From Pardosa pseudoannulata (taxonomy: Eukaryota; Arthropoda; Arachnida; Araneae; Lycosidae): DNA of 64,000 bases. The stretch's first letter is position 1. Each line of letters opens with the position of its first letter. The stretch is taken from positions 115,724,197 to 115,788,196 of the forward strand of contig CM063502.1 in assembly GCA_032207245.1 (NCBI GenBank), in the 5' to 3' direction. The position numbers and the translations under genes were made by a program. Below, one piece after another: positions 62,661-64,000 of this stretch. The notes below the pieces were generated by a model. It was given only the letters and a program-made list of their open reading frames with translations. It made no database searches and was not told the DNA's origin.

Positions 62661-63571
62661 CATATCTTCGACTGAGTGTGGTCCCATTGGCATAATGGCC
62701 TAAATAGCATTTCATTTCCTATTTTCAGCTTTACTTATATTCAAAATAAACAAAATTCAGTAGGAGGAATTAGTTTTTTTTCAATTTTGTATTTTCTAAC
62801 AAGTACTCCTCTTATACCTCTTATAAGTAATCCCTTATATCCTAGACGCTCTGTCGGCCCCATCTTAATAATATTGAACATAAATAGACCGTAGTTATTC
62901 AAACCAAACCTACAATCTCTTTCAAGTGACAATAGTTAGTTTACTTTTTGTAGTATATTTTCTTTTTTAGCTTAATCAGATGCACATGATTAAAACGGAT
63001 ATAAATTTTGGATTTGTCCAATTAAAAAAAAATAGAAATGCCAGGGCTAGATTTCTGGCAGAGATATTTTAAAGTTCTTTATTTAGAATATTTTTTGTGT
63101 TAATTCAAAAATTATTTTCAATATTTCAAAGAAATATGTATCTCTGATCGGTTGAATAAACGCTGTTTAGCAATAATTTATTATATTAATCTTAATTATT
63201 TAAATTAATTTTTTATCTTTGATATGTCATAATCAAATATATTCGTAAATAATTTTGAATTCTGATTGTTAGGATACAAAGGGATTCAAATGACAATAAT
63301 AGTAACGTACATTTGATAAAATTCACCAGAATTTAGCCTTTGAAAATCATTTTTGTAAAATATAAGCCTAAAAAAATGGGTATAATATGAGTTACATAAT
63401 TATATCTTTGATTTCAAAATAGTGTATTGGTACTCCCTCATAGTGGTATCATAAAACTTTATAGACATTTAATGAATCATTTTTGTTTTGAAATATCACT
63501 TTAATTAAAAATTTATTAAATATTTTCTAAAATTTGCTTGTTAGAATTTCTCAGACCTTAATCTCATGACA
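62661..63571. other. No feature seen
   Basis: Opposed frames at 62676-62894 (+) and 62741-62932 (-) are shadows of each other without recognisable homology. Confidence 0.45.
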
Positions 63572-63740
63572 ACGATGCCCGAATGTGTAGGGTGATGATC
63601 GTCAGTACTGGAGTTCATGGGTTCAAATCCTATTGGGGCATGGATGTTCGTATCGGTTTGGAATCAACTTTAAGTAGTAGCTCCCGGTCACCCTATCTCT
63701 CGTGTTGTAAAACAGTAGACCGTAGCACTCCAAACCAAAT
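63572..63740 (+). mobile_element. tRNA-derived SINE copy S5, most complete
   Basis: A-box GATGCCCGAATGTGTAGGG (63574), AGTACTGGAGTTCATGG, B-box GGGTTCAAATCC (63619), TTGGGGCATGGATGTTCG, ATCGGTTTGGAATCAAC, TTTAAGTAGTAG, GGTCACCCTATCTCTCGTG, then AGTAGACCGTAGCACTCCAA and ACCAAATC. The A-to-B box distance is as in tRNAs. It is the best representative of the family; the frame 63583-63765 through it is not a gene. Confidence 0.85.
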
Positions 63741-64000
63741 CTTAATTTCCCAAGATTCTAAGTAGCTTGATAACTCGATAGTATGAAAAACATCAACACA
63801 AAATTTGAAGTCGATTCTTGAGACAACAAAATGTTTTTTTTAAGAAATATCACAGACACTTGCGAAAGAGAGACTAAAACTTTAGTTCTTCCATGTTTCA
63901 AAATAGAATCATGATACGATTTTTTAAAGATCTTAAATTTAGCATTTCCCACTTGCCTTTTAGCTAAATGAGAAATAATACTCATTTTACTATATTTCAT
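63741..64000. other. No feature seen
   Basis: The minus-strand frame running off the right edge (63758-64000) is in A+T-rich DNA with no recognisable homology. Confidence 0.4.

Overview
This window reads as A+T-rich, gene-poor nuclear DNA from an invertebrate animal. I found no convincing host protein-coding gene: no open frame has recognisable cellular homology, and the long ones are microsatellite artefacts, antisense shadows or transposon remains. The diagnosis of a metazoan rests on the mix of elements: degenerate Tc1, mariner and piggyBac transposases, a tRNA-derived SINE family, Helitron-like elements, an RTE-like LINE tail, solo LTRs and very long (TA)n tracts. An arachnid-like or molluscan genome would fit, but the sequence alone does not settle it. 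All biology here is repeat biology.

Layout. 0-11 kb: A+T-rich DNA with a 0.25 kb direct duplication, a 262-bp tandem array (about 3 copies) and the first piggyBac-derived element (3603-4179). 11-18 kb: the densest element cluster. It holds a Tc1 transposase relic split by a SINE, two Helitron-like copies that both carry a BEL/Pao pol fragment, a tRNA-Thr-like pseudogene between them, a large (TA)n/(TG)n block and a solo LTR. 18-30 kb: a 1.04 kb tandem segmental duplication, several unassigned higher-GC islands, a mariner relic with intact TIRs and TA target site next to a 310-bp TA tract, and a second, internally deleted mariner relic. 31-32 kb: the second piggyBac copy, inverted relative to the first and nearly identical to it. 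35-42 kb: TA tracts, an RTE-like 3' tail with an embedded tRNA-like sequence, short direct duplications and a minus-strand SINE. 42-50 kb: a cluster of a dispersed repeat called R1 here, an unusual IS630/Tc1/mariner transposase relic, a perfect 26-bp-stem hairpin, a polypurine minisatellite and a second solo LTR in TA repeats. 50-64 kb: several tandem arrays (the best is a 277-bp unit in about 6 copies), a TA-ended inverted repeat and three SINE copies near the right edge.

Relations. The elements nest and interact: a SINE sits in Tc1, a BEL/Pao fragment travels in both Helitron-like copies, and solo LTRs, a mariner and the RTE tail abut TA tracts. In both Tc1 and one mariner the first catalytic Asp is Asn, each explained by a CpG-to-CpA change. 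The most interesting candidate is the piggyBac-derived miniature element: TTAA target sites, matching ends, paired subterminal palindromes and a retained transposase Cys-rich tail, in two very similar copies about 28 kb apart.
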